From NCBI RefSeq assembly GCF_018918145.1, contig NZ_JAHLPX010000011.1, forward strand, positions 1-64,000: a stretch of DNA of 64,000 nt. The letters run 5' to 3'. The notes beneath the pieces were generated by a model, which had not been told where the DNA came from, did no database searches, and saw only the letters and a list, made by a program, of their open reading frames with translations. The translations under genes and the position numbers were made by a program. Below are positions 1 through 8,165 of the stretch, one piece after another. The first letter of the stretch is position 1, and every line of letters begins with the position of its first letter. Source of the DNA: Anaerotignum sp. MSJ-24 (GTDB lineage Bacteria; Bacillota; Clostridia; Lachnospirales; Anaerotignaceae).

Positions 1-20
1 TTCGAACCCTACTTGGGGAG
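1..20 (+). tRNA. 3' end of a tRNA, probably tRNA-Asn (partial)
   Basis: The window opens in a T loop (TTCGAAC), followed by a T-stem strand CCTAC, an acceptor strand TTGGGGA and discriminator G. The T stem and the G discriminator fit bacterial tRNA-Asn, but the anticodon lies outside the window, so identity is an inference. It is the first member of a tRNA-Asn/Glu/Cys cluster. Confidence 0.6.
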
Positions 21-38
21 CTTCTTAAAAAATAATAT

Positions 39-110
39 GGCCCGATGGTCAAGCGGTTAAGACACGGCCCTTTCACGGCTGTAACCCGGGTTCGATTCCC
101 GGTCGGGTCA
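39..110 (+). tRNA. tRNA-Glu (TTC)
   Basis: The acceptor strands GGCCCGA and TCGGGTC pair (one G-U), with discriminator A. The anticodon loop CTTTCAC carries TTC, and the T arm is CCGGG-TTCGATT-CCCGG. There is no encoded CCA. Confidence 0.95.
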
Positions 111-164
111 TTATAAAATTTTACTTGATTTTATTTGTTTCATGTGATATAATATAATAAGTAT

Positions 165-236
165 GGCGCTGTAGCCAAGTGGTAAGGCAAAGGTCTGCAA
201 CACCTCTATGCATCGGTTCAAATCCGATCAGCGCCT
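165..236 (+). tRNA. tRNA-Cys (GCA)
   Basis: The acceptor strands GGCGCTG and CAGCGCC pair, with discriminator T (U), typical of tRNA-Cys. The anticodon loop CTGCAAC carries GCA, and the T arm has TTCAAAT. It is followed directly by a terminator that closes the tRNA cluster. Confidence 0.93.
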
Positions 237-238
237 TG

Positions 239-269
239 AAAACCTCCGATTATGTCGGAGGTTTTTTTC
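239..269 (+). terminator. Rho-independent terminator of the tRNA cluster
   Basis: A stem AACCTCCGA/TCGGAGGTT with a short loop is followed by a run of T, directly after tRNA-Cys. Confidence 0.9.
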
Positions 270-354
270 TGCTGTTTTTTGTTATCAAAAGTCGTTAATT
301 GTAACAAAATGAAGTTTTAAAGTGTTAATTTAATAAATGTTCACAAAATATTCA

Positions 355-383
355 TTGACTTGATTTTATCGTAATTATATAAT
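355..383 (+). promoter_or_regulatory. Sigma-A promoter of citrate synthase
   Basis: TTGACT (355-360), a 17-nt spacer and TATAAT (378-383) lie 61 nt before the citrate synthase start. Confidence 0.8.
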
Positions 384-444
384 AGCAATAAAAACTATGA
401 ATAAATGTAATGCTGACATAAATTTTAAGAAGGAAGGCGATAAA

Positions 445-1803
445 ATGTCAATCAATAAAAGTATATTAGATTTTACCGAAAACTATGGAGATATATGTAA
501 GCATAATGACTATATTCCGCAGACACTTTTTGATGAATATGGTGTTCAAAGAGGTCTTAGAGATAAAAACGGAAACGGAGTCCTTACCGGCCTTACTAAT
601 ATATCTCGAATAGAAGCCTTCCAGAAGATTAACGGAGAAAAAGTACCCTGCGAAGGAAAGCTCTGGTACAGAGGATATAACGTGCTTGACCTTGTAAGGG
701 ACTTTTCGGCAAAAAGATTCGGTTATGAAGAAACAGCTTATTTGCTTTTGTTTGGCGAACTGCCTAATAATACTCAGCTTGAAAAGTTTAAAAAAGTTTT
801 GGGTGAAAGCAGAACTCTTCCGACAAACTTCACAAGAGATGTTATTATGAAGGCTCCGAGCCACGATATTATGAATTCGCTTACAAAAAGCGTGCTTACG
901 CTTGCTGCTTATGATGACAATGTGGCAGACCAGTCCATCGAAAATGTGCTCAGACAGAGCCTTAATCTGATAAGTACATTCCCTATGCTTGCGGTTTACG
1001 GCTATCAGGCATACAGCCATTACGATTTGGACGGAAGTATGTATATCCACAGACCTGATGAAAAGCTTTCAACAGCTGAAAATATATTGATGATGCTCAG
1101 ACCGGACAGAAGCTATACGGAGCTTGAGGCAAGAGTTCTTGATGTTGCGCTTGTGCTTCATATGGAGCATGGCGGCGGTAATAACTCAACATTTACAACT
1201 CGTGTCGTAACATCAGCCGGAAGCGATACATACTCGGTAATCGCCGCAGCGTTGTCATCGCTTAAAGGCCCTAAGCATGGTGGAGCGAATATCAAGGTTG
1301 TTGAAATGATAAACGATATAAAGAGGAATGTGGCCGACCTTAAGGATGAGGACGAAATGAGAAATTATCTCGGAAAAATTGTGGATAAGAACGCATTTGA
1401 TAAGAAAGGCCTTATTTATGGTATGGGACATGCGGTTTATTCGCTTTCCGATCCGAGAGCAGAGGTGTTCAAAAGCTATGTTAAAAAGCTTGCACTTGAA
1501 AAGCACAGAGATGATGATTTTGCACTGTATTCAATGATAGAAAAGCTTGCACCTCAGGTTATCGCCGATAAACGCAGAATATATAAGGGCGTAAGCATGA
1601 ATGTGGATTTTTACAGCGGCTTTGTTTACAGTATGCTTGATATTCCGCTTGAGCTGTATACACCGATATTTGCGATTGCCAGAATTGTCGGCTGGAGTGC
1701 TCATAGAATTGAGGAACTTATTAATGTAGATAAAATAATCAGACCTGCATATAACAGCGTAATGAGCGAGAGAGAATACGTTCCCTTTGATAATAGAGAT
1801 TGA
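445..1803 (+). CDS. gltA: Citrate synthase
   Basis: Condenses acetyl-CoA and oxaloacetate to citrate, the entry to the oxidative TCA branch and to glutamate synthesis in anaerobes. The start at 445 is preferred over an in-frame ATG at 397 because AGGAAGG lies just upstream of 445; this gives 452 aa. The family core is present: GKLWYRGYNV near the N terminus, MEHGGGNNST with a catalytic His, KGPKHGGAN with a second conserved His, YGMGHAVYSLSDPRA, and an acidic residue in SMNVDFYSG. The gene is monocistronic, with its own promoter and terminator, and nothing looks damaged. A 2-methylcitrate synthase activity cannot be excluded by eye. Confidence 0.93.
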   Translation: MSINKSILDFTENYGDICKHNDYIPQTLFDEYGVQRGLRDKNGNGVLTGLTNISRIEAFQKINGEKVPCEGKLWYRGYNVLDLVRDFSAKRFGYEETAYLLLFGELPNNTQLEKFKKVLGESRTLPTNFTRDVIMKAPSHDIMNSLTKSVLTLAAYDDNVADQSIENVLRQSLNLISTFPMLAVYGYQAYSHYDLDGSMYIHRPDEKLSTAENILMMLRPDRSYTELEARVLDVALVLHMEHGGGNNSTFTTRVVTSAGSDTYSVIAAALSSLKGPKHGGANIKVVEMINDIKRNVADLKDEDEMRNYLGKIVDKNAFDKKGLIYGMGHAVYSLSDPRAEVFKSYVKKLALEKHRDDDFALYSMIEKLAPQVIADKRRIYKGVSMNVDFYSGFVYSMLDIPLELYTPIFAIARIVGWSAHRIEELINVDKIIRPAYNSVMSEREYVPFDNRD

Positions 1804-1813
1804 TAGATTATAT

Positions 1814-1849
1814 ATCCCGTTTTGGACTAAAACCGAAACGGGATTTTTT
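1814..1849 (+). terminator. Terminator after citrate synthase
   Basis: ATCCCGTTTTGG and CCGAAACGGGAT form a stem (one G-U) followed by six T. Confidence 0.9.
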
Positions 1850-1852
1850 GTA

Positions 1853-1880
1853 ACCATATGAAAATTTACTTCATAATATA
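1853..1880 (+). promoter_or_regulatory. Candidate mother-cell (sigma-K/sigma-E like) promoter of cotJABC
   Basis: AC (1853-1854), 17 nt, then CATAATATA (1872-1880) fits the sigma-K pattern AC-N17-CATAnnnTA known from Bacillus. It lies 30 nt before cotJA. No good sigma-A promoter is evident in this gap. The match is short and remains inference. Confidence 0.5.
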
Positions 1881-1909
1881 GGTTAAAAGTGATTTGAAGG
1901 AGAACTGAA

Positions 1910-2158
1910 ATGGAAATGCTTTTAAATAATTTATCCGCAGCGGACTGCTGTTCCGGAAAAAGTGAACCCGAAAAGAAAAGCCGCTGCCGAAAAGGCAATC
2001 TTGCACAGGCATATGTACCAATGCAGATGTGGACAGAGCCGATGGAGGCAATGACATCGCTTGCCTGTGGCACAGTGTTCGGCGAGTTTGTAATGCCTTA
2101 TGTTAAAGGTTCGTCACTTGAAAGAAATAAACGGGAGGTCTGTAACCATGAATCGTGA
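1910..2158 (+). CDS. cotJA: Spore coat associated protein CotJA
   Basis: A small 82-aa protein with the CotJA signature: LAQAYVPMQ, a Pro-containing spacer, then GTVFGEFVMPY, which resembles the GTLFPELxxPY of the family. The N-terminal half is Lys/Cys rich and variable. In Bacillus, cotJA is the first gene of the mother-cell cotJABC operon whose products enter the coat together. A strong site (AAGGAG) precedes the ATG. The end overlaps the start of cotJB by 11 nt, which suggests translational coupling. Confidence 0.85.
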   Translation: MEMLLNNLSAADCCSGKSEPEKKSRCRKGNLAQAYVPMQMWTEPMEAMTSLACGTVFGEFVMPYVKGSSLERNKREVCNHES

Positions 2159-2423
2159 TGAGTTATTAAAGAGTCTTTCTTCGTTGGATTTTATGGCAGT
2201 TGATTTGGGACTTTATCTGAATACGCACCCGGACGATTGCGAGGCTGTGGACGAATATAACCGTATAATTAAGGCTGCTGACAAGGTCAGAATGAAATAT
2301 GAGGAAGAATATGGACCTTTGTGTTCATTCCGTTCATATGCAAGGGACGGCTGGAGCTGGATTGATAATCCATGGCCTTGGAATGCGTGTTTTAATGTGA
2401 ATATCGAGAAAGGAGCCTGCTGA
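2148..2423 (+). CDS. cotJB: Spore coat protein CotJB
   Basis: A 91-aa protein of the CotJB family: an N-terminal LLKSLSSLDFMAVDLGLYL helix, LNTHPDD, and a C-terminal segment rich in Trp and Pro (WSWIDNPWPWN). The ATG at 2148 has GGGAGG seven nt upstream and is preferred to an in-frame ATG at 2100 that lies inside cotJA. It overlaps cotJA and ends one nt before cotJC, so the three genes form one operon. Confidence 0.88.
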   Translation: MNRDELLKSLSSLDFMAVDLGLYLNTHPDDCEAVDEYNRIIKAADKVRMKYEEEYGPLCSFRSYARDGWSWIDNPWPWNACFNVNIEKGAC

Positions 2424-2424
2424 T

Positions 2425-2847
2425 ATGTGGATTTATGAAAAAAAGCTTGAATATCCGATTAAAATAACAAAGCCTGACGCACGCATGGCAAAGATCATTA
2501 TTGAGCAGTATGGCGGCGGAGACGGAGAATTGGGAGCTACACTGCGGTATCTCAGTCAGAAATTTTCCATGGTAACTCCGCAGGCTAAGGCGACATTAAA
2601 CGACATCGCTACGGAAGAAATGGCCCATTTAGAGATGGTTGGTACTATGGTTCATCAGCTTACAAGAGGACTTACAGAGGAACAGATTAAGGCGGCAGGT
2701 TTAGATCCGTATTATGTAGCTCATGGCCTCGGAGTATATCCGTCAGCCGCATCGGGAGTGCCGTTTACTGCGGCATATATACAGAGCAAGGGCGATCCGA
2801 TTACGGATTTGTATGAGGATATGGCAGCAGACGGTGCGATTGCGTAA
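2425..2847 (+). CDS. cotJC: cotJC 5' part: manganese-catalase-like coat protein, interrupted
   Basis: Codons 1-135 (2425-2829) encode the N-terminal two thirds of CotJC, a spore-coat protein of the manganese catalase family. Visible marks are MWIYEKKLEYPIK, QYGGGDGELGATLRYL, the metal-ligand region TEEMAHLEMV (Glu and His), and GVPFTAAYIQSKGDPI. At codon 136 the family sequence breaks off after DLYEDMAA; five foreign codons and TAA follow (140 aa against about 190-210 for the family). The missing C-terminal part, with the second Glu/His ligand pair, lies at 22756-22974. This product alone should be inactive as a catalase. Confidence 0.9.
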   Translation: MWIYEKKLEYPIKITKPDARMAKIIIEQYGGGDGELGATLRYLSQKFSMVTPQAKATLNDIATEEMAHLEMVGTMVHQLTRGLTEEQIKAAGLDPYYVAHGLGVYPSAASGVPFTAAYIQSKGDPITDLYEDMAADGAIA

Positions 2848-2853
2848 GGACAG
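2824..2853 (+). other. attL of the cotJC element
   Basis: The shared core GCAGCAGA is at 2824-2831, with the inferred crossover dinucleotide GA at 2830-2831. To the left is cotJC coding sequence (the attB half). To the right, 2832-2853 is one half of an extended palindrome ending in GTAAGGACAG, whose partner lies at 22734-22755. I infer the site from the two junctions; it has not been tested. Confidence 0.85.
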
Positions 2854-2899
2854 TAAATGGGTGTTATAACTTTAAGTTACATAAGTTCTCTATAACCAT

Positions 2900-2965
2900 A
2901 AAAAAAGACCGCTGATAAGCGGTAAAACTGTTTCAGACCAACCGCTTTAAACGGTTGCTTTCCTT
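2900..2965 (-). ncRNA. Candidate small RNA next to attL
   Basis: On the minus strand, TTGCAA (2995-3000), a 17-nt spacer and TATAAT (2972-2977) form a good sigma-A promoter. About 55 nt downstream lies a perfect stem ACCGCT-TATC-AGCGGT (2908-2923) followed by seven T (2900-2906). The predicted RNA of about 65 nt has a second hairpin (AACCG/CGGTT). It has no evident ORF. No known RNA family was recognised. Confidence 0.4.
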
Positions 2966-3009
2966 GCCCTTATTATAATTTATATGCAGAAATATTGCAA
3001 GGCTGACAT

Positions 3010-3034
3010 AAGAAGTTTTTGAACTTCTTTTTTA
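3010..3034 (+). terminator. Weak terminator-like hairpin
   Basis: AAGAAGTT-TTTG-AACTTCTT is followed by T residues. It could stop read-through from the cotJ operon into the element. The stem is AT-rich and weak. Confidence 0.4.
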
Positions 3035-3081
3035 TTTGCGTAATCGGGAATTTTAAAATGTATACCGATAAACAAAACCTA

Positions 3082-3090
3082 TGCTATAAT
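3082..3090 (+). promoter_or_regulatory. Extended -10 promoter of the STAND regulator
   Basis: TGCTATAAT (extended -10) lies about 33 nt before the start of the gene at 3123. No clear -35 is needed with the TG motif. Confidence 0.55.
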
Positions 3091-3122
3091 ATAGCCATAA
3101 ATTGTTACGGTGAGGTGCGGCT

Positions 3123-5600
3123 ATGGCTAAAACAAAGCAAAATCTGAATACAATATATATATCGGAAAAAATGCAGGAGCAGCTCCGACTGATTTCCGAA
3201 AAGCCTTTTACTGCGGTCGTTGCACCCATGGGCTACGGAAAGAGTACGGCCATAAACCGATATCTCAACAATCTGGACAAAAGAAATAATAAAGTAATAA
3301 GAATAAATGTATATTCCGAAAGCATACCGCTTTTCTGGAGCAGCTTCCGGGAGGCCTTTAAGGCTGTTGACGGTGAAATAGAAAAATTTCAGTATCCATA
3401 TGATGCGGAAGGCCGTGGAATACTGACGGAATATATGAAAAGACTTTTTGCCGGCATTAAAAAGAATATATATATTTTCATTGACGATTTTCACCTTATG
3501 AAGGACGCTTCTGCGGTGGCATTTATAACCGCTCTGGCACATTCATTGCCCGAAAACGTACATATCATTGTTGCCGGGAGGGACAGATTTCTGCCGGCAG
3601 AGGAAATAGTCAGGCTTGGAAAAAATCTCCACAGAATAGGCATTGAGCACTTAAGGCTTGACCTTACGGAGGCAGGAATATATGCCGAAAAATGCGGAAT
3701 AGCCATTGAAAGGGAACAGCTCGAAAGGCTTATGCAGTTGAGCGAAGGCTGGTTTTCGGCGATATATCTCAATTTGCGGTCCTATGTTCAGCATGGTGAA
3801 ATGCTTGAGGCCAACGAGGATATTTATGAGTCGATAACATCCGCACTTATTGAGCCGGCAACGGACGAGGAAAAACAGTTTTTGTTCAAAATGAGCATTG
3901 CCGATGAATTTCCTGTCGGAATGGCGGAATTTATTTCCGAAAATAAAGACAGCGAAATACTGCTTAAAACTATGACAGAGAAAAATGCCTTTATCACAAG
4001 ACTGCCGAACAAAAATTACCGTTTCCACCATATGCTCAAGCATTGTGCAAACGAAGGCTTTAATACTCTGCCGGATGAGGAAAAAAGAAACTGCTATATA
4101 CTTTACGGAAGGTATCACGAGGCCAATGAGGAATATCTTAAGGCACTTATGTTCTTTGCAAAGGCAGAGGATTACGAAGGCTGGCTGAGAGCTGTACAAA
4201 AGGACGTCGGCGTTGCACTTGCGGTTATGGAGCCGAAAGAGGTACTTGACGTTATGGAAAAATGTCCCAAAGACATAATGTGCAAAAATCCGTGGGCGGT
4301 GCTTGTGCTTATGAGAAGGCTGTTCACATGGCGGCAGATTCCCAAAATGCTTGAGCTTAAAAATATGCTTATAGGATATGTTAAGAAAAGTACGGAATTA
4401 AGCGACACCGAAAAGGGCGATATACTCGGCGAATGTGATCTTATTATGAGCTTTTTGTGCTACAACGATATTCTGGCAATGAGTGCTCTCCACCGAAGTG
4501 CAAGCAGGCAGATGTCCGGTCCGGCTATGTCAATACGCACCTACGGCTCATGGACATTCGGTTCGCCGTCCGTTCTTATGATGTTCCACAGAGAGCCGGG
4601 AAAGCTGCCGGAGGAGCTTGCGGCAATGAACGAATCTATGCCGTATTATTACCGTATAACGGACGGCCATGGACAGGGTGCGGAGTTGCTTATGCAGGCA
4701 GAGGCGGCGTTTATGCAAGGTGATATTCTTAAGGCACATATTGAGCTTGAAAAGGCACGACAGCGTGTTAAGGAAAAAGGCCAGATAAATATGGATTTAT
4801 GCTGTGATTTTCTCGAACTGCGGCTAAGCCTGCACACAAAGGATATAGCATTGTTTGATTTCGAGAAAAGAAAGCAGGACGTCGTTGACACCCATAATAC
4901 GCTTTTTGTGAATATATACCGTAGTGCATTGGCATATTATTTTGCACTTATCGGCGAAACGGACAAAATACCCGATGAATTTAAGGAGCATAAGCTGGAC
5001 GGCATTAACTATCTTGCTCCCTGCAAGCCTATGATGTATCTGATAGAAAACCGGGTATATCTTGCACAGGGCGAGTTTGCAAAGGTTATAGGCAGAAGTG
5101 AATCGCTCATAGCACAATGCAGAGCCGTTCCTTACGGTCTTTGCGAGATACATATACTTATACAGACTGCCGCCGCATACGAAATGCTCGGCTGTCGAAA
5201 AGAGGCAGAGGAATATCTGGAAAAGGCAACAGAGCTTTCAAAGCCGGATAAGCTTTATATGCCCTTTGCGGAAAACTACATTTATATAAAGGCTCTGCTC
5301 ATGGACAGCGAGTTTGAAAACAGAGTGAAGGAAATAGCACTAAACAGCCAAAGCATAACGGAGAGCATAAAAGAAAAAAATCTGGGAATGTCAAGGCTTG
5401 AAGGGCTTACGCCGAAGGAGGCACAGATTGCCGCACTTATGGCACAAAGACTTACGGGCAGGGAGATAGCCGAAAAATGCTTTTTGTCCGAAGGCACAAT
5501 AAAGCAGTACATAAACCGTATATATGCCAAGCTGGGCATAGAAGGAGATACAAAAACAAAAAGAAAAAAGCTGTATGAGCTTTTCGATTACAAAAACTAA
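3123..5600 (+). CDS. MalT-type STAND ATPase transcriptional regulator (LuxR HTH)
   Basis: An 825-aa protein with the MalT layout. An N-terminal P-loop NTPase has Walker A MGYGKST (about residues 37-43) and Walker B IFIDDFHL (about 119-126). A winged-helix segment and a long TPR-like helical region follow. The C terminus is a LuxR helix-turn-helix (GLTPKEAQIAALMAQ, GREIAEKCFLSEGTIKQY). Such proteins switch on target genes when an inducer triggers ATP-dependent assembly. The ligand is unknown. It precedes a surface protein gene in the same direction, which is a likely target. It starts at ATG after GGTGAGGTG. Confidence 0.85.
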   Translation: MAKTKQNLNTIYISEKMQEQLRLISEKPFTAVVAPMGYGKSTAINRYLNNLDKRNNKVIRINVYSESIPLFWSSFREAFKAVDGEIEKFQYPYDAEGRGILTEYMKRLFAGIKKNIYIFIDDFHLMKDASAVAFITALAHSLPENVHIIVAGRDRFLPAEEIVRLGKNLHRIGIEHLRLDLTEAGIYAEKCGIAIEREQLERLMQLSEGWFSAIYLNLRSYVQHGEMLEANEDIYESITSALIEPATDEEKQFLFKMSIADEFPVGMAEFISENKDSEILLKTMTEKNAFITRLPNKNYRFHHMLKHCANEGFNTLPDEEKRNCYILYGRYHEANEEYLKALMFFAKAEDYEGWLRAVQKDVGVALAVMEPKEVLDVMEKCPKDIMCKNPWAVLVLMRRLFTWRQIPKMLELKNMLIGYVKKSTELSDTEKGDILGECDLIMSFLCYNDILAMSALHRSASRQMSGPAMSIRTYGSWTFGSPSVLMMFHREPGKLPEELAAMNESMPYYYRITDGHGQGAELLMQAEAAFMQGDILKAHIELEKARQRVKEKGQINMDLCCDFLELRLSLHTKDIALFDFEKRKQDVVDTHNTLFVNIYRSALAYYFALIGETDKIPDEFKEHKLDGINYLAPCKPMMYLIENRVYLAQGEFAKVIGRSESLIAQCRAVPYGLCEIHILIQTAAAYEMLGCRKEAEEYLEKATELSKPDKLYMPFAENYIYIKALLMDSEFENRVKEIALNSQSITESIKEKNLGMSRLEGLTPKEAQIAALMAQRLTGREIAEKCFLSEGTIKQYINRIYAKLGIEGDTKTKRKKLYELFDYKN

Positions 5601-5672
5601 CCTTTAGTTAATATATATTTTCATTTTGCCGCCGTATACTGTATATGTGCGGTAGAAGCATTATTTTTAGGA

Positions 5673-5702
5673 ATGCCGTACACAGCGTGTGCGGCACTTT
5701 TT
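5673..5702 (+). terminator. Terminator after the STAND regulator
   Basis: TGCCGTACAC-AGC-GTGTGCGGCA (one G-U) is followed by five T. It separates the regulator from the surface protein gene. Confidence 0.85.
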
Positions 5703-5751
5703 ATATATACAAAAATATATAACAGAAAATAATATTAAAAGGGTGGGGAAT

Positions 5752-8121
5752 ATGAAGAAAAATTTCAGCTTTAAAAAATTGCTGGGCGTCGGTATTTCAG
5801 CAATTATGTGCATTTCCGCTTTTCCCGTTGCGGCAATGGCGGCAGACGACGTTACAGCGGAGCAGGAAGGCGATACAGAGTCTGAGTCGAATAATGTCGA
5901 TAATATTAAGCTTTTTGACGAAAAGGGCAAGGATGTGTCAGACGGAATTTCAATAGAAAGAGCGGCTAAAACCGCAATAGATTCATTAAAATATATCTAT
6001 GATTTAAAAATATATGACAACGGCAAGGAAATAGACAACAGCGACGGAGCTTATAATTATTTCGCCGGAGCTAAATTTAATGACGAGAATGCTTCCGGAA
6101 AGATAAATACCTATTTTTATAATAACCAGATGAATATTTATGTAAACAATAAGGCGGAAGTCGGTGAATATGACCTTGCGGTAACCGTTTCAAAAGACAA
6201 CAAGGAGCTTTTTACCAAGCATTTTAAATTAACAGTTCTGGAAAGCAGTGAAGATGCGGAAAGCTACGGAATAGCAGTCAGCGGCATAACAATAAATAAA
6301 AACAACGCAGATGATGTTCTGGGCGATAAAAGCGTAAGCTACGACTTAAATAAAAATACGCTTTATCTTGATAATGCAGAAATAACAAGCTATGAAAAGC
6401 CGGCGTTATACTCGGTAGGTGATTTAACCGTAAGACTTAAGGGCACAAACGAGCTTAACGGAGTTATCGGAAACACAGGTGCAGGTGGAAAATTTGCCAA
6501 TATTACATTGGAAGGAAACGGAACGCTTACAAACAGCAAATATACTCTTATATATGCCAGCTATATTTTGGAATCGGGCAAATTAAAAATAAATTCAACA
6601 GAAAAAGAATCCGTAAGCATGCCGGGAAGTCTTACCGTAGACGGAGGCAATGCCGAGATTAATACAATTCAGCCTGTTATTCAGGGCGGCATTGTTTTCA
6701 AAAGCGGAAGCTTAAGGTATATCGGCAGTAAAGACATAAGCGCACAGTTAGAGTTGGAGCTTTTCAGCATAAATACAGCCAACGATTACTGGTGGCGTAC
6801 ATCGGAAAACGGAGATTGGACAAAGGGAGGATACAGCAAGCCGGACGGTGCGATAAAATATTTTGAGATAACAGACGCAGATCCGGATATTCCGGAAGAA
6901 AAGTTTGAATTCACAAAACAGCCGTCCGATTTGTCGGATATTGCAAAGGGAGCAACGGCATATGTTAAGTTTGAGATAAATAAACCGGCTGAAGAAGTAA
7001 AGCTTTTTAAGGTAATCGGCAATGTTATTCAGGAAAAATACAGCATGAAAGCTGCGCCGGCAGACACAGAGCTTTCGATTCCCGTAAGTAATACTGAGGA
7101 ATTTGAAGGCTCATATACAGGCACATATGTAATAAGAGCATATATTGGCGACGGCTTTTATCAGAGCAGAAAATTTACAATAACATGGGTTGAAAAACAG
7201 CCTGCCGTTGAGCATACTGTTACTGCCTACGGACTTTACGGAGAAACAATGGGAATAACTCCCGGAGAGAAATATACAATGGATTATGCTGTCGGAGAAA
7301 GAGTAGCACTCCAGATAGGCAAACGCAGCGGTTATAAATTAAAAGGAATTACGCTCGAAGGAATAAGCGAAAGCGATATAAGCTGGTATTTAAAGGACAG
7401 CGAATCTAAGGAGAGAGGTATTGTATTTGATATGCCGGACAACAATGTGACGGTTACGGTAAACTGGAAGAGAAACAGCAGCTCAGGCGGCGGCTCATCA
7501 TTAAGCAGTGTAAGCTCAACAAAGTATGCTGTAACAAGTCCTTCTGTCGAAAACGGAGAAGTTATTATTGATAAAGCAAATGCGGCAAAAGGTTCCGACG
7601 TTACAATTATGCCAAAGGCTGACGAAGGCTATGAGCTTGGCTCAATAAAGGTAACGGACAGAAAAGGCAACGAAATCAAGCTGACAGATAACGGTGACGG
7701 AACATACACGTTCACAATGCCTGAATCAAAGGTAAATATAGATGTATCCTTCAAGAAGATAGAAAGTGACAACGTAATAAAAATGACCATAGGCAGTATA
7801 GAAATGTCTGAAAATGGCAGAGCGTTCTATAATGATGTTGCTCCGATAATTGTTGACAACAGAACAATGGTGCCTATAAGGGTTATAACCGAATTGTTGG
7901 GTGGAACGGCAGACTGGAATGAGGCAACAAAAGAGGTTATGCTCACAATCGACGGAAAAGAAATAAAGATGACGGTCGGCGTTGTGCTCGAAAAATACGG
8001 CGTTGCACCTGTAATAATAAATGACAGAACCTATGTACCGATCCGCTTTGTGGCTGATGAGCTTGGAGCGGAAACAGACTGGGACGAAGCGACAAACACA
8101 GTTACAATTATAAAGAAATAA
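5752..8121 (+). CDS. Secreted surface protein with C-terminal copper-amine-oxidase-like domain
   Basis: A 789-aa exported protein. It starts at ATG 5752 behind GGGTGGGG, giving a signal peptide (MKKNFSFKKLLGVG, hydrophobic core, cleavage near PVAAMAADD). The middle contains beta-rich repeat-like segments and a glycine/serine linker (SSSGGGSSLSS, about residue 577). A bacterial-repeat-type domain follows (KGNEIKLTDNGDGTYTFTMP). The last 110 residues match the copper amine oxidase N-terminal-like domain, with two copies of a VDNRTMVPIRV/INDRTYVPIRF motif; this domain often serves as a wall-interacting module in Clostridia. Its 3' end is nearly identical to that of the gene at 11521. The ligand is unknown. 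Confidence 0.75.
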   Translation: MKKNFSFKKLLGVGISAIMCISAFPVAAMAADDVTAEQEGDTESESNNVDNIKLFDEKGKDVSDGISIERAAKTAIDSLKYIYDLKIYDNGKEIDNSDGAYNYFAGAKFNDENASGKINTYFYNNQMNIYVNNKAEVGEYDLAVTVSKDNKELFTKHFKLTVLESSEDAESYGIAVSGITINKNNADDVLGDKSVSYDLNKNTLYLDNAEITSYEKPALYSVGDLTVRLKGTNELNGVIGNTGAGGKFANITLEGNGTLTNSKYTLIYASYILESGKLKINSTEKESVSMPGSLTVDGGNAEINTIQPVIQGGIVFKSGSLRYIGSKDISAQLELELFSINTANDYWWRTSENGDWTKGGYSKPDGAIKYFEITDADPDIPEEKFEFTKQPSDLSDIAKGATAYVKFEINKPAEEVKLFKVIGNVIQEKYSMKAAPADTELSIPVSNTEEFEGSYTGTYVIRAYIGDGFYQSRKFTITWVEKQPAVEHTVTAYGLYGETMGITPGEKYTMDYAVGERVALQIGKRSGYKLKGITLEGISESDISWYLKDSESKERGIVFDMPDNNVTVTVNWKRNSSSGGGSSLSSVSSTKYAVTSPSVENGEVIIDKANAAKGSDVTIMPKADEGYELGSIKVTDRKGNEIKLTDNGDGTYTFTMPESKVNIDVSFKKIESDNVIKMTIGSIEMSENGRAFYNDVAPIIVDNRTMVPIRVITELLGGTADWNEATKEVMLTIDGKEIKMTVGVVLEKYGVAPVIINDRTYVPIRFVADELGAETDWDEATNTVTIIKK
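7771..8110 (+). repeat. 340-bp near-identical repeat, copy 1
   Basis: This stretch aligns without gaps to 13132-13471 (constant offset of 5,361 bp). Long runs are identical, including about 70 nt around the ATAAATGACAGAACC segment. It encodes the C-terminal wall-type domain of both surface proteins. Confidence 0.85.
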
Positions 8122-8126
8122 ACAAA

Positions 8127-8160
8127 AATACGGTATCGCAGACTTTGCGATACCGTATTT
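8127..8160. terminator. Bidirectional terminator between convergent genes
   Basis: AAATACGGTATCGCA-GACTT-TGCGATACCGTATTT is a perfect stem with A/T runs at both ends. It serves the genes at 5752 (+) and 8166 (-). Confidence 0.92.
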
Positions 8161-8165
8161 CGCAT

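Noticed and set aside
466-1050. Minus-strand ORF inside citrate synthase
   Set aside because: Shadow of a fully conserved gene.
2425-2847. Naturally short CotJC of 140 aa
   Set aside because: The family continues with EQKAR... and a second metal-ligand helix; exactly this continuation lies at 22756 in the right frame, so the gene is split rather than short.
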